Under the pieces are notes generated by a model that made no database searches, was not told the DNA's origin, and saw only the letters and a list, made by a program, of their open reading frames with translations. The translations under genes and the position numbers were made by a program. 64,000 bases of DNA from Bradyrhizobium sp. Tv2a-2 (GTDB lineage Bacteria > Pseudomonadota > Alphaproteobacteria > Rhizobiales > Xanthobacteraceae), in assembly GCF_000472425.1 (NCBI RefSeq), contig NZ_AXAI01000003.1, forward strand, positions 250,156 through 314,155, written 5' to 3'. Shown one piece after another: positions 48,782 through 56,989 of this stretch (positions are counted from its first letter, which is position 1; each line of letters begins with the position of its first letter).

Positions 48782-49702
48782 TTACGAGAACAGGATCGTC
48801 GACAGCCGCTTGCGTCCCTCGATGGTGGCCTCGTCCGTGCCACCCCAGGCCTCGAAGAACTGCACGAGCTGCTTCCGCGCACCATCGTCGTTCCATTTGC
48901 GATCGCGCTTGACGATCGCGAGCAGCTGGTCGGTCGCCTCGCTGCGCTTGCCCGCCGCGTTCAGCGCGGTGGCAAGATCGAAACGCGCCTGATGATCGAG
49001 TGGATTGGCGGCTACTTTCCGTTCCAGCTCGTTCACCGGGCCGAGCGAGGAGGCCTGCTCCGCAAGATCGATCGCGGCCTGCACCGCCTTGACAGCGGCG
49101 TCGTTGCGCTTGGCTTCCGGCACCAGCTCCAGTGTCTGCTTGGCCTTGTCGATCGCGTCGGTCGCGACGTAGCATTTCGCAAGCCCCGCGATCGCGGGAA
49201 TATTGGCCGCATCATGGGCCAGGATTTCGGCATAGATTTGCGCCGCGGTCTCGACATCGCCCTCGGCGAAAACGGCCTCGGCCTCTTTCAGGACATCCGC
49301 GAGATTGGGCTCGCCCGCCGCCGGCACGCCGCGCGTCAGCTTCTCGATGAAGGCGTTGACCTGGCTCTCCGGAATCGCGCCCATGAATCCGTCGGCCGGC
49401 TGTCCCCCGACAAAGGCGATCACGGCCGGGATCGACTGGATGCCCATCTGGCCTGGAATGCCCGGATGCTCGTCGATGTTCATCTTGACCAGCTTGACCC
49501 TGCCCTTGGCGGCACGAACCGCCTTCTCCAGGATCGGCGTCAGCTGCCGACACGGTCCGCACCAGGGTGCCCAGAAGTCGATCAGGACGGGCTGGCGCTT
49601 GGATTCCTCGATCACATCCTTCACGAAGGTCTGGGTCGTGGTTTCCTTGATCAGATCAGGCGCGGCCGGCGCCGCTCCGTTGCCCTGCTCTACTATCGTC
49701 AC
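48782..49702 (-). CDS. Thioredoxin-TPR fusion (CnoX/YbbN-like)
   Basis: A 306-residue protein with an N-terminal thioredoxin domain (20-130) whose active site is WCGPC (Cys48 and Cys51), and a C-terminal TPR-like domain (about 145-300; LAKCYVATDAIDKAKQTLEL, HQARFDLATALNAAGKRSEA). Escherichia coli CnoX/YbbN has this layout and serves as a chaperone-linked redox protein for GroEL and DnaK clients. The chosen GTG at 49702 follows GAGGA; a GTG 39 bases upstream is also possible. It heads a unit with the LON-domain gene. Confidence 0.94.
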   Translation of the reverse strand: MTIVEQGNGAAPAAPDLIKETTTQTFVKDVIEESKRQPVLIDFWAPWCGPCRQLTPILEKAVRAAKGRVKLVKMNIDEHPGIPGQMGIQSIPAVIAFVGGQPADGFMGAIPESQVNAFIEKLTRGVPAAGEPNLADVLKEAEAVFAEGDVETAAQIYAEILAHDAANIPAIAGLAKCYVATDAIDKAKQTLELVPEAKRNDAAVKAVQAAIDLAEQASSLGPVNELERKVAANPLDHQARFDLATALNAAGKRSEATDQLLAIVKRDRKWNDDGARKQLVQFFEAWGGTDEATIEGRKRLSTILFS

Positions 49703-50058
49703 GGGATCCTCATCGGATGTCTGGAATGGGCCTTCTAGCACGGCCCACGCGCTGGGTTGGAAATTCTGTTCAGCCTAACGCGCCATGACCGGTCGCAGCG
49801 CCTTAGGTGGTTTGCATGAGCATGGTCTGGTCGGACCACAGCTGCGGATCTTTCGCTGGCGCGGCCCTCCAGGTCCGGACCATGCGCCGGATCATGCTCT
49901 AGATGGCAGTCTGTGGGCAAAATTCAATCGGGTTCCTTGTTATGCCGGCCAGAGCGCGGGTGGGTCCGGCGGCTCTCGCAGCATCAGGATCACGAGGTGC
50001 CTCTTTTCGTGGAGATAGCGCGATGATCAGGGCCTGTCACAGCACGGTTTTTCACTAG
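49703..50058. other. Non-coding stretch upstream of the thioredoxin gene
   Basis: This 356 bp stretch contains the presumed thioredoxin-unit promoter. Short imperfect palindromes near 49825-49900 (GGTCTGGTCGGACC and CCGGATCATGCTC) may be remnants of a dispersed repeat. No convincing coding region can be read. Confidence 0.5.
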
Positions 50059-50445
50059 GCGGCGCCCGAGGATCGGAAAATCATTCGGGATTTCAATAAC
50101 TACCCGGTCCCGGTCGGCGCTGCCGACGAAAGCCGGATCGACGACGGCAAGGCCGGCGAGACGTCGGCGCCGTCGGGGACGTGCTCTACCGGGGACGGCG
50201 AATCCGCCAACGCCCTCTTCCTCTGCCCGACATCGAGCGCACGCAGACTTACGAATTTCGTGGCGCGCCCGCACGATTTCCAGGCCGGCTTGCGTCCGAT
50301 GATCGATGGCAGGCGCGCCTTCGTCGAATGGTCGACGACATTTGATCGCGAGTCCGAAAGCCGCGAGGAAATGGCGACCACCCCAAGCGGCCGGTTTGCC
50401 AAATGGCTCGAATCGGTGCGGGCCCATCTTGAGGGTCTGTCCGTC
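50059..50445 (+). pseudogene. Decayed SRPBCC (polyketide-cyclase-like) family gene
   Basis: Frame 1 reads AAPEDRKIIRDFNNYPV and ADESRIDDGKAGE, the normal N-terminal half of an SRPBCC protein with the D-F-N-N-Y-P start. From about 50166 the family sequence jumps frame: GAVGDVLYRGRRIRQR and DIERTQTYEFRGAP. From about 50263 it returns to frame 1: HDFQAGLRP, RAFVEWSTTFDRESE and GRFAKWLESVRAHL. At least two compensating indels and an in-frame TAG just before the start (50056-50058) break it, and the normal stop after the AKWLES-x-RAHL helix is gone. Sequencing error could mimic one indel but hardly all the defects. Confidence 0.75.
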
Positions 50446-50635
50446 ACGCCGCCACGGAAGTGCCGGATTCCGACCCGGAACAGTGGAGATTCGGACTCGT
50501 TTACCGGCTTTGGCTGCGAGAATAACCAATTTTGGGTGACCTCACCCCCCTCGCGGGCATTGCATTCGCCGGCGGCATTTGCCATACGTCTGCCGTTGCC
50601 GACGGGCTTACGCCGCCGCCAACTCTCTTAAGGAT

Positions 50636-50710
<75 letters not shown>

Positions 50711-50724
50711 ATATTTCTCGCGAC

Positions 50725-50766
50725 GACGGGCGAATGCAGGAGGGATCGTGACCGATACACGCGCCC
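50725..50766 (+). repeat. Duplicated leader/start region, copy 1
   Basis: A 42-base segment covering the SD (AGGAGGG), the GTG start and the first six codons of the desaturase gene. It matches 52736-52777 at 38 of 42 positions without gaps. Weaker ungapped similarity continues for about 40 more bases into both genes. Confidence 0.88.
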
Positions 50767-51806
50767 CCTTCCGGCCTGTCGACGATTATCCGACCGAGTT
50801 TCCGCCAGCGGTGAGGATCGACGATGACCGGTCGGGGTCGTTCGCGCCGTTGCGCGGTCGCCTCCTCGATCAAGACCGCCGCTCCTACGTCGCCTTTGTC
50901 CAATCCCTGACGGCGAACTACCACCGGGTTTGGCGCGACATCGCCTTTGGCTATGTGGCCCTCGCCGCGACCGTCCTGGCGGTCGCGGTCTTGTCTCGCT
51001 GGGTATGGCCACCGCTGCTCGTCGCGTTCGGCGCCCTGGGTGTCGGATATTGGTTCGCCTATTTGCAACTGTTCCTCCACGAGGGGGCGCACTTCAACCT
51101 GCATTCCGACCGCTCGCGCAGCGATATGTTCTGCAATGCGTTGATCGGCTGGATGATCGGAACTGATATCGCGAGCTACCGCGTGGTCCATTGGCAGCAT
51201 CATCGCAAGATCGGAACAGTCGAGGACAGCGAGTTTACCTACTTCTTTCCTCTCAATCTGCTGTTCATGATCCGGTGTGCATTTGGCATCCGCGCCATCG
51301 AGGTATTCCTCGCCCGGCACAGGATGGTGCAATCCGGGAAGGTGGCCGCCACAACAAGTGGGCGAGAGCAGGGCCCTGGCCGATCACCACAAGCAAGGAC
51401 GGTGCTCGTGGTTGGTCTTGCCCTGCACGCACTTATCGCGATCGGATTAGCGCTGGTCAGCTGGACCGCGACCGCGAGTTGGATCATCGGCGTTGCGATC
51501 GTGTTTCCGCTGCTCGGCGCGCTGCGTCAGTTGCTCGAACATCGGGATCCCTCGGCCGATCCGGAGACTGATTATGCCAGGAGTGACCATGGCGCCTATA
51601 CGCGCATCTTTGGCGACGGTCCCTTGGCGTCGACTTTTGGCGGCGCTGGCTTCAATCGACATCTGCTGCATCATTGGGAGCCGCAGGTGTCCTACACGCG
51701 GTTGCCCGATCTCGAACGCTTCCTGATGCGTACTGAGATCGCACCTGTGCTGGAAGCGCGCCGGACCACCTATATCCGCGCGTTCCGGGAGTTGTTCCGG
51801 TGGTGA
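50748..51806 (+). CDS. Membrane fatty acid desaturase-family protein
   Basis: A 352-residue di-iron membrane enzyme starting at a GTG after AGGAGGG. Histidine boxes are HEGAH at 111-115, HWQHH at 148-152 and HLLHH at 305-309, with hydrophobic helices at 65-110, 168-182 and 217-258; this is the desaturase/hydroxylase layout. Its N-terminus (MTDTRAPFRPVDDYPTEFPP) is homologous to that of the deacylase gene two genes downstream, although the proteins are otherwise unrelated. The stop overlaps the methyltransferase ATG by one base (TGATG). Substrate could be a fatty acyl chain or another lipid; this is not determinable here. Confidence 0.9.
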   Translation: MTDTRAPFRPVDDYPTEFPPAVRIDDDRSGSFAPLRGRLLDQDRRSYVAFVQSLTANYHRVWRDIAFGYVALAATVLAVAVLSRWVWPPLLVAFGALGVGYWFAYLQLFLHEGAHFNLHSDRSRSDMFCNALIGWMIGTDIASYRVVHWQHHRKIGTVEDSEFTYFFPLNLLFMIRCAFGIRAIEVFLARHRMVQSGKVAATTSGREQGPGRSPQARTVLVVGLALHALIAIGLALVSWTATASWIIGVAIVFPLLGALRQLLEHRDPSADPETDYARSDHGAYTRIFGDGPLASTFGGAGFNRHLLHHWEPQVSYTRLPDLERFLMRTEIAPVLEARRTTYIRAFRELFRW

Positions 51807-52762
51807 TGACTGACAGTCCGTCGCCTGCATGCCCGATCAAAGGATGCACTGACACCTCCTGGTACGCCGATGCCTGCGATATCGAGTACCACACGTCCGA
51901 GCGCACCTATGCCATCCACAAGTGCGGGAGGTGCGATGTTCTGTTCATCGCGCCGATGCTGTGGGATCGTCTCGGGGAGATCTATCCGAAGAACTATTAC
52001 TCCTACGCACCGGCGAAGAAGGGCCTTGTGCAGCGTCTCAAGGAGGCGCTCGACCGGCGCCTCTTCGAGAAACTCCTGGCATCCATCCCTGGCGAGAAGC
52101 TGAGCGTGCTCGATATCGGCGGCGGCAGTGGTTGGCTGCTCGATCAGGTCAAGGCCTGTTCGCCGCGTGTGAGCTTCACGCAATGCGTCGATCTTGACGA
52201 GGGTGCCCAGGCCGAGGCGGTCGCGCGCGGGCACGCCTATCATCTTGGTGCCATCGAAGAGTTCGAGACCGATCGGCGATTTGACCTAATCCTCGCGCTC
52301 AATCTGATTGAGCATGTGCGTGATCCCGCACACGTGTTGCGTCGCATCGCGGAGCTTCTCACGCCCCACGGTCGCGCGTTGCTCAAGACGCCGAATTTCG
52401 ACGCACTTGATGCGCGATTATTCCGGCATCGCTCGTGGGCCGGCTATCACACGCCGCGCCATTTCGTTCTGTTCAACCGCGAGAGCTTTATCGATCTGGC
52501 CGAACGGAACGGTCTAGCCGTCACGACCTTCTCATACACGCAAGGTGCGCCGTTCTGGAGCGTGTCGGTGCTCGACGCCATGCGCCGCTTGGGCCTTGTC
52601 GAAATTTCGGCGCAACGTCCTGCGATCTATCATCCCCTGACGCCGCTTTTGCAGGCGGGTTTCGCTGCTTTCGATTTTGCGCGAGCGCCTTTTGCCCCGC
52701 TCTCGCAGATGGTATTCACGCTCGGGCGGCGCGCAGACAGGCGAATGCAGGAGGGGTCGTGA
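51806..52762 (+). CDS. Class I SAM-dependent methyltransferase with zinc-ribbon-like N-terminus
   Basis: A 318-residue protein. The first 45 residues hold CPIKGC (9-14) and KCGRC (39-43), a four-Cys pattern typical of methyltransferases of the C-methyltransferase/sugar-modifying type. A Rossmann methyltransferase domain follows, with motif I VLDIGGGSGWLLDQV at 101-115, LILALNLIEHVRDPAHVLRR, LTPHGRALLKTPNFDAL and a C-terminal YHTPRHFVLFNRES, often seen in Methyltransf_23 proteins. The ATG shares one base with the desaturase stop, and its own stop overlaps the next GTG by four bases (GTGA), so the three genes are translated as a coupled set. Confidence 0.9.
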   Translation: MTDSPSPACPIKGCTDTSWYADACDIEYHTSERTYAIHKCGRCDVLFIAPMLWDRLGEIYPKNYYSYAPAKKGLVQRLKEALDRRLFEKLLASIPGEKLSVLDIGGGSGWLLDQVKACSPRVSFTQCVDLDEGAQAEAVARGHAYHLGAIEEFETDRRFDLILALNLIEHVRDPAHVLRRIAELLTPHGRALLKTPNFDALDARLFRHRSWAGYHTPRHFVLFNRESFIDLAERNGLAVTTFSYTQGAPFWSVSVLDAMRRLGLVEISAQRPAIYHPLTPLLQAGFAAFDFARAPFAPLSQMVFTLGRRADRRMQEGS

Positions 52763-52777
52763 CCGGAACACGCGCCC
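52736..52777 (+). repeat. Duplicated leader/start region, copy 2
   Basis: Covers the SD (AGGAGGGG), GTG start and first codons of the deacylase gene. It also forms the last codons of the methyltransferase gene. It matches 50725-50766 at 38 of 42 bases. Confidence 0.88.
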
Positions 52778-53736
52778 AGGCGCAGGCCGTGATCGAATAT
52801 CCCGTCGAGTTTTCGCCGCCCGACATCGTGCGCTTTCGCGACGGCAACGCGGGTGTGCCTTTTGTCCATAGCTTCGAGGCTGCGCGGCCCGGGCCGCATC
52901 TTCTGATCACCGCGCTGGTGCATGGCAACGAGCCGGCCGGCGCCGTGGCGTTGAATCGCCTGCTGTCGCAACAGCTGCGTCCCAGCCGCGGACGTCTGAC
53001 GCTCGCCTTCGCCAATGTCGGCGCTTATGCGCGCTTCGATCCATCTTCGCCTCGCGCCAGCCGCTCGGTGGAAGAGGACATGAACCGGGTCTGGTCGCCC
53101 GATATTCTCGTAGCGCCACCGCGCAGCGCCGATGTCGCGCGGGCCATTGAATTGCGGCCCTTGGTCGAACAGGCCGACTATCTGCTCGACCTGCACACCA
53201 CCCAGCATCCGAATGAGCCCCTGGTGCTGGCCGGGCCGCTCCCACGTAGCCGCGAACTCGCGCGCAAGGCCGCCCTTGCCGATCTCGTCGTGGTCGACCG
53301 CGGCCACGCCCAGGGGCCCCGCATGCGCGACTATGGTGGCTTTGCCGATCCGGGCTCCGCCAACACGGCGCTGTTGATCGAATGCGGCCAGCACTGGGCG
53401 GCCTCAAGCGGCGAAGTCGCGTATGCGGCTGCAATCCGCATGCTGGAACGGCTGGAGATGGCGCCTGCCACCTTCGAGCAACCGTCTGTCACCCTGCCGG
53501 AGGTGCCGAGCCGCTTTGTCGAGATCACGATGCCGGTGACGGTCAAGCGCGAGTTCGTCTTTGCCCTGCCGCTTCGCGGCGGCGAAATCATCCCCCGCGC
53601 CGGCACTGTCATCGGCCATGACGGCGGCGAGCCGGTCGTGACTCCGTATGACGACTGCTTCGTCCTGATGCCGTCGCAGCGCCTCATAGCGGGCCTGACG
53701 GCTGTGCGGCTGGGACGGTTGATTTCGCCGCCGTGA
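52759..53736 (+). CDS. Succinylglutamate desuccinylase/aspartoacylase-like deacylase
   Basis: A 325-residue zinc hydrolase of the M14-type AstE/AspA family. HGNEPAG at 55-61 supplies the His/Glu zinc ligands, DLHTTQ at 144-149 the second His, and LLIECGQHW at 206-214 the catalytic Glu. A beta-sandwich C-terminal domain follows (VKREFVFALPLRGGEIIPRA). Family members remove acyl groups from N-acyl amino acids. The GTG start overlaps the methyltransferase stop, and the same frame is open upstream inside that gene. A convergent XRE regulator gene ends 12 bases downstream. Confidence 0.9.
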   Translation: MTGTRAQAQAVIEYPVEFSPPDIVRFRDGNAGVPFVHSFEAARPGPHLLITALVHGNEPAGAVALNRLLSQQLRPSRGRLTLAFANVGAYARFDPSSPRASRSVEEDMNRVWSPDILVAPPRSADVARAIELRPLVEQADYLLDLHTTQHPNEPLVLAGPLPRSRELARKAALADLVVVDRGHAQGPRMRDYGGFADPGSANTALLIECGQHWAASSGEVAYAAAIRMLERLEMAPATFEQPSVTLPEVPSRFVEITMPVTVKREFVFALPLRGGEIIPRAGTVIGHDGGEPVVTPYDDCFVLMPSQRLIAGLTAVRLGRLISPP

Positions 53737-53748
53737 GGAATGCGTCGT

Positions 53749-54603
53749 CTAGTTCGGCTTCGGCACTGATCCAGTGTCAGCATTGTCGCGCACGAACCGG
53801 CTATGCGCCTCTTCCGTCTGTTCGTCCGCCGGAAACATGGATTCCAGCCGCAATTCTTCCGTAGCGACCGTCTGCGGCGTTCCGACTGTCGTGATCATCG
53901 AGAAATAATTCAGCGTCACGGCGCCCTTGCGGAAGGACAACGGGATCACGGGGACGCCAGCATCGGGCGTCGGATTGCGCCATTCGGGCGCGACATCAGG
54001 ATATTTCGCAAGCTCGTCCAAAAGGCTCCTGGTCCCGGGATCAATCACGCCCCCCAGCGCCTCGCGGTGAACGCGCGCCAGCAGGCTTTTCGCCGCAATC
54101 CTCCAGTTGGCGATGAAGGGACGCATACCCCTGGGATCGAACATCAGATGCAGGAGGTTGCGCGGTTGCGGCCGCGCGTTCATGTCGATGAAGCAGTTGA
54201 AGAACCGTGGGCTGGCGTCGTTGGTCATGAGCACGTTCCAGTGCCGGTCCATGACGATCGCCGGAAACGGCTCGTGCTGGCGCAGCATGCGCTGCAAAGC
54301 CCTGGTGATGCTTGTCATGGCCGGTGCATCCAGCGGGTCCTGTGAATAGACCGGCGCGTAGCCGGCAGCGAGCAGCAGCGTATTCTGTTCACGCAAGGGA
54401 ATCTGGAGCGCCTGCGCCAGATCCAGCAGCGTTTGCCGGCTCGGCATGCTGCGGCCGCTTTCGACGAAGCTGATGTGCTTCTGTGAAATGCCGGAGTCGA
54501 AAGACAAATCGAGCTGTGTCTTGCCGCGGCTGCCGCGCCATTGGCGCAGGATGATTCCTGCCTGGCTGGTTGCCGCTTTGGTCTGGACGGTCGATGTTGC
54601 CAT
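53749..54603 (-). CDS. XRE-family regulator with MmyB-like sensor domain
   Basis: A 284-residue regulator from the ATG at 54603. An N-terminal Cro/CI-type HTH (about 15-72) reads GIILRQWRGSRGKTQLDLSF, DSGISQKHISFVESGRSMPS, RQTLLDLAQAL. The C-terminal MmyB-like/PAS-type domain (about 110-275) has FPAIVMDRHWNVLMTNDASP and NWRIAAKSLLARVHREA, a layout that may bind a fatty-acid-like ligand in homologues. It lies 82 bases after an NTF2-like gene on the same strand and converges with the deacylase gene. Whether it controls the desaturase trio is unknown. Confidence 0.92.
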   Translation of the reverse strand: MATSTVQTKAATSQAGIILRQWRGSRGKTQLDLSFDSGISQKHISFVESGRSMPSRQTLLDLAQALQIPLREQNTLLLAAGYAPVYSQDPLDAPAMTSITRALQRMLRQHEPFPAIVMDRHWNVLMTNDASPRFFNCFIDMNARPQPRNLLHLMFDPRGMRPFIANWRIAAKSLLARVHREALGGVIDPGTRSLLDELAKYPDVAPEWRNPTPDAGVPVIPLSFRKGAVTLNYFSMITTVGTPQTVATEELRLESMFPADEQTEEAHSRFVRDNADTGSVPKPN

Positions 54604-54685
54604 GGCTTTATGATCCAACTCGAAATGGGCGAGGCCGATCAGGCCGGATGGTTTCCGGCCTGATCGGGTTGCGGGCGCCGCCATC

Positions 54686-55075
54686 CTAGCCGAAGGCGAC
54701 CGGACCCACCGCGCCGATCCAATGGCGCACCCTGGTGTTGTCCGTCTCGTCCATATAGAAGAAATGCGTCATCGTCGGATGCAAGGTCGGTCCGGAGCGG
54801 TTGTCCGGCGTCATATCGACCGTGCCGCGAAACACCTTCAGGAAACCGCCGTCCCAATACTCGGTGACGTGATGTAACGCAGTGAATCCGGTGTCGATGA
54901 AGGCCTTCAGGTTCGCGCGGATGGCCTCGCGGCCCTTCCAGTCCGCCACGCCCAGATTGCACACGGCATCCTCGGTGAAGCAGTCAAAGCCCTTCCCGAA
55001 GGTCTTGTCGTCGATCTCCTTCCACATTTCGAGCAGCCATTGCGGCGGTTCTTTCCTGGTAAAAGTGACCTGCAT
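54686..55075 (-). CDS. NTF2/SnoaL-like protein
   Basis: A 129-residue protein with the cone-shaped NTF2-like fold pattern: WLLEMWKEIDDKTFGKGFDC, FTEDAVCNLGVADWKGREAI, NLKAFIDTGFTALHHVTEYW, VFRGTVDMT, HFFYMDETDNTRVRHWIG. The SnoaL group includes small cyclases and isomerases as well as non-enzymatic proteins. It precedes the XRE gene by 82 bases on the same strand, suggesting a two-gene unit. The substrate is unknown, and no catalytic Asp/His pair can be assigned with confidence. Confidence 0.85.
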   Translation of the reverse strand: MQVTFTRKEPPQWLLEMWKEIDDKTFGKGFDCFTEDAVCNLGVADWKGREAIRANLKAFIDTGFTALHHVTEYWDGGFLKVFRGTVDMTPDNRSGPTLHPTMTHFFYMDETDNTRVRHWIGAVGPVAFG

Positions 55076-55333
55076 TTTGCTTCTCCTGAAGCTGGGTTCG
55101 GATTTGTCAATGCGTCGCAGGCCTTCGTGACTTGGACAGAACTGGCCTGAGCGCGCCTCTCGCGCCGGCTGGCGTTGCGAGATGACCCTCGGTTAAATGA
55201 TCCAGATAAGGCGGCGCCTCAATTACATCGGAGGAATATTGGGAGCGCCGCCGCAGGCCGGCCTTGTCAGCAATCCGCTCGCCAATCTCCGTCGTGCCGA
55301 TTATGAACGGATAGCATCGACCGGGAGGACAAT

Positions 55334-56683
55334 TTGACCAGTACCGTCTTCGATTCCGCCCTGTTCCGCGACATGTTCGGCACCGCCGAGATGCGCGCGG
55401 TGTTCTCTGACCAGGCCCTGGTGGGCCGCTATCTCGAGGCGGAGGCGGCGCTGGCCCGCGCCCAGGCGCGGCTGGATATCATTCCGGACGAGGCGGCCGC
55501 AGCGATCGACGCGGCCTCCCGCTCCATCGAGATCGACTACGAAACGCTACGCCACGAGACCGAGATCGTCGGCTATCCGATCCTTCCGCTGGTCCACCAG
55601 CTCGCCAAGGCAGCCGGCGAGGCCGGCCGCTATGTGCATTGGGGTGCGACCACCCAGGACATCATGGATACGGCGACCGTGCTACAGATCCGTGCGGCGC
55701 TCGTCGTTGTCGATCGCGATCTGCGCGCCGTCCGTGCCGTGCTTGCCGACCTCGCGCGAAAGTATCGCGATACGCCGATGGCTGGGCGCACGCATCTGCA
55801 GCAGGCGCTGCCGATCACCTTCGGCTACAAGGCCGCGGTCTGGCTCTCCTCCATCGACCGTCATATCGAACGCCTCGCGCAAGCGCTGCCGCGCATTCTC
55901 CTCGGCGAGTTTTCCGGTGCCGCCGGCACGCTGGCCTCGATCGGCACAGCCGGGCTCGAGGTGCAGCGGCTATACTGCGAGGAGCTCGGCCTGCACCAGC
56001 CGCCGATCACCTGGCATGTTGCGCGCGACGGCCTTGCGGAAGCCGTGACCTTGCTCGGCCTGATCACGGGCACGCTCGGCAAGATCGCAACCGACGTCAT
56101 GATAATGTCTGCAACCGAATTCGGCGAGGTGTCGGAGCCGTTCGTGCCGGGTCGCGGGGCGTCTTCCACCATGCCGCAAAAGCGCAACCCCATCTCCAGC
56201 GAGCTGATCCTGGCGGCCGCGAAGGCGGTCCGCCAGCATGTTGCCACCATGCTCGACGGCATGATCCATGATTTCGAGCGGGCGACCGGCCCGTGGCACC
56301 TCGAATGGGTGTCGCTGCCGGAGAGTTTTCACCTGACCGCGTCGGCGCTCGCCAACGCGAAGTTCATGCTCACCGGCCTTGTCGTTCACGAGGATCGTAT
56401 GCGCGCCAATCTGGACCTCACCCACGGCCTGATCGTTGCCGAAGCCGTGATGATGGCGGCCGCGCCTGTGCTCGGCCGGCAGCATGCGCATGACGTCGTC
56501 TATGATGCCTGCCGCAAGGCGATCGAAGGCGGCGGCGATCTCGCCGACATCCTGGCCGGCACGCCCGAGGTGATGGCGGCGTTGGGCGGCAAAGACGGCA
56601 TCCGCCGCTACTGCGATCCCACCAATTATCTCGGCCTATGCGGCGAGATGGTCGACCGCGTTCTCCGCGCACGACCGTTATAG
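55334..56683 (+). CDS. Fumarase/aspartase-family lyase (adenylosuccinate lyase/CMLE-like)
   Basis: A 449-residue lyase starting at a TTG behind a strong GGGAGG. The fumarase superfamily signature GRGASSTMPQKRNPISSELI lies near 275-294. HWGATTQDIMDT near 105 and GRTHLQQALPITFG near 155 carry the usual substrate-binding His/Thr residues. It looks more like 3-carboxy-cis,cis-muconate cycloisomerase or argininosuccinate/adenylosuccinate-type relatives than purB itself, and no protocatechuate (pca) genes are nearby, so the substrate is unsettled. It faces away from the NTF2-XRE unit. Confidence 0.88.
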   Translation: MTSTVFDSALFRDMFGTAEMRAVFSDQALVGRYLEAEAALARAQARLDIIPDEAAAAIDAASRSIEIDYETLRHETEIVGYPILPLVHQLAKAAGEAGRYVHWGATTQDIMDTATVLQIRAALVVVDRDLRAVRAVLADLARKYRDTPMAGRTHLQQALPITFGYKAAVWLSSIDRHIERLAQALPRILLGEFSGAAGTLASIGTAGLEVQRLYCEELGLHQPPITWHVARDGLAEAVTLLGLITGTLGKIATDVMIMSATEFGEVSEPFVPGRGASSTMPQKRNPISSELILAAAKAVRQHVATMLDGMIHDFERATGPWHLEWVSLPESFHLTASALANAKFMLTGLVVHEDRMRANLDLTHGLIVAEAVMMAAAPVLGRQHAHDVVYDACRKAIEGGGDLADILAGTPEVMAALGGKDGIRRYCDPTNYLGLCGEMVDRVLRARPL

Positions 56684-56989
56684 TCGCAAGGAGTGAACGT
56701 TGCCGATGAGGTTTGCTTGCCGGCACGTGGCCAAGAATTTTGCAGCCATCTCACGGCATCGGATACTGCGCTGCAGCGCTGCGTTACAAAACGTCTTGGC
56801 CTGCCGCGCACTGCAGAAACTTCTTCTCAAATTTTGCGGCGCGTCATCGCGCGGTGCGCGGCCCGCTTCTCTCCGGCTTGAGATGTGCTAGAGTTTCATC
56901 GTCTGATCTGTTCGCAGACGCCAAAGTTCGTCCCACGAAATGTCCAAAATAGAACAACGCGGCCCTCAGGTCGCTCCAAGGGAGTAGCG
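56684..56989. other. Gene-free region before the sorbosone dehydrogenase-like gene
   Basis: 306 bp. Short open frames here encode Arg/Cys-rich sequence without family features. I see no RNA gene, repeat or clear promoter pair. The downstream gene's SD (AAGGGAG) lies at its end. Confidence 0.5.

Noticed and set aside
49885..49905. CCGGATCATGCTC fragment similar to the first module of the 100 bp repeat
   Set aside because: Only about a dozen bases match and the partner arm is missing; too short to call a repeat copy.
49990..50529. A 179-codon minus-strand frame opposite the SRPBCC pseudogene
   Set aside because: Arg-rich and motif-free, whereas the plus strand shows clear SRPBCC family segments despite frame changes.
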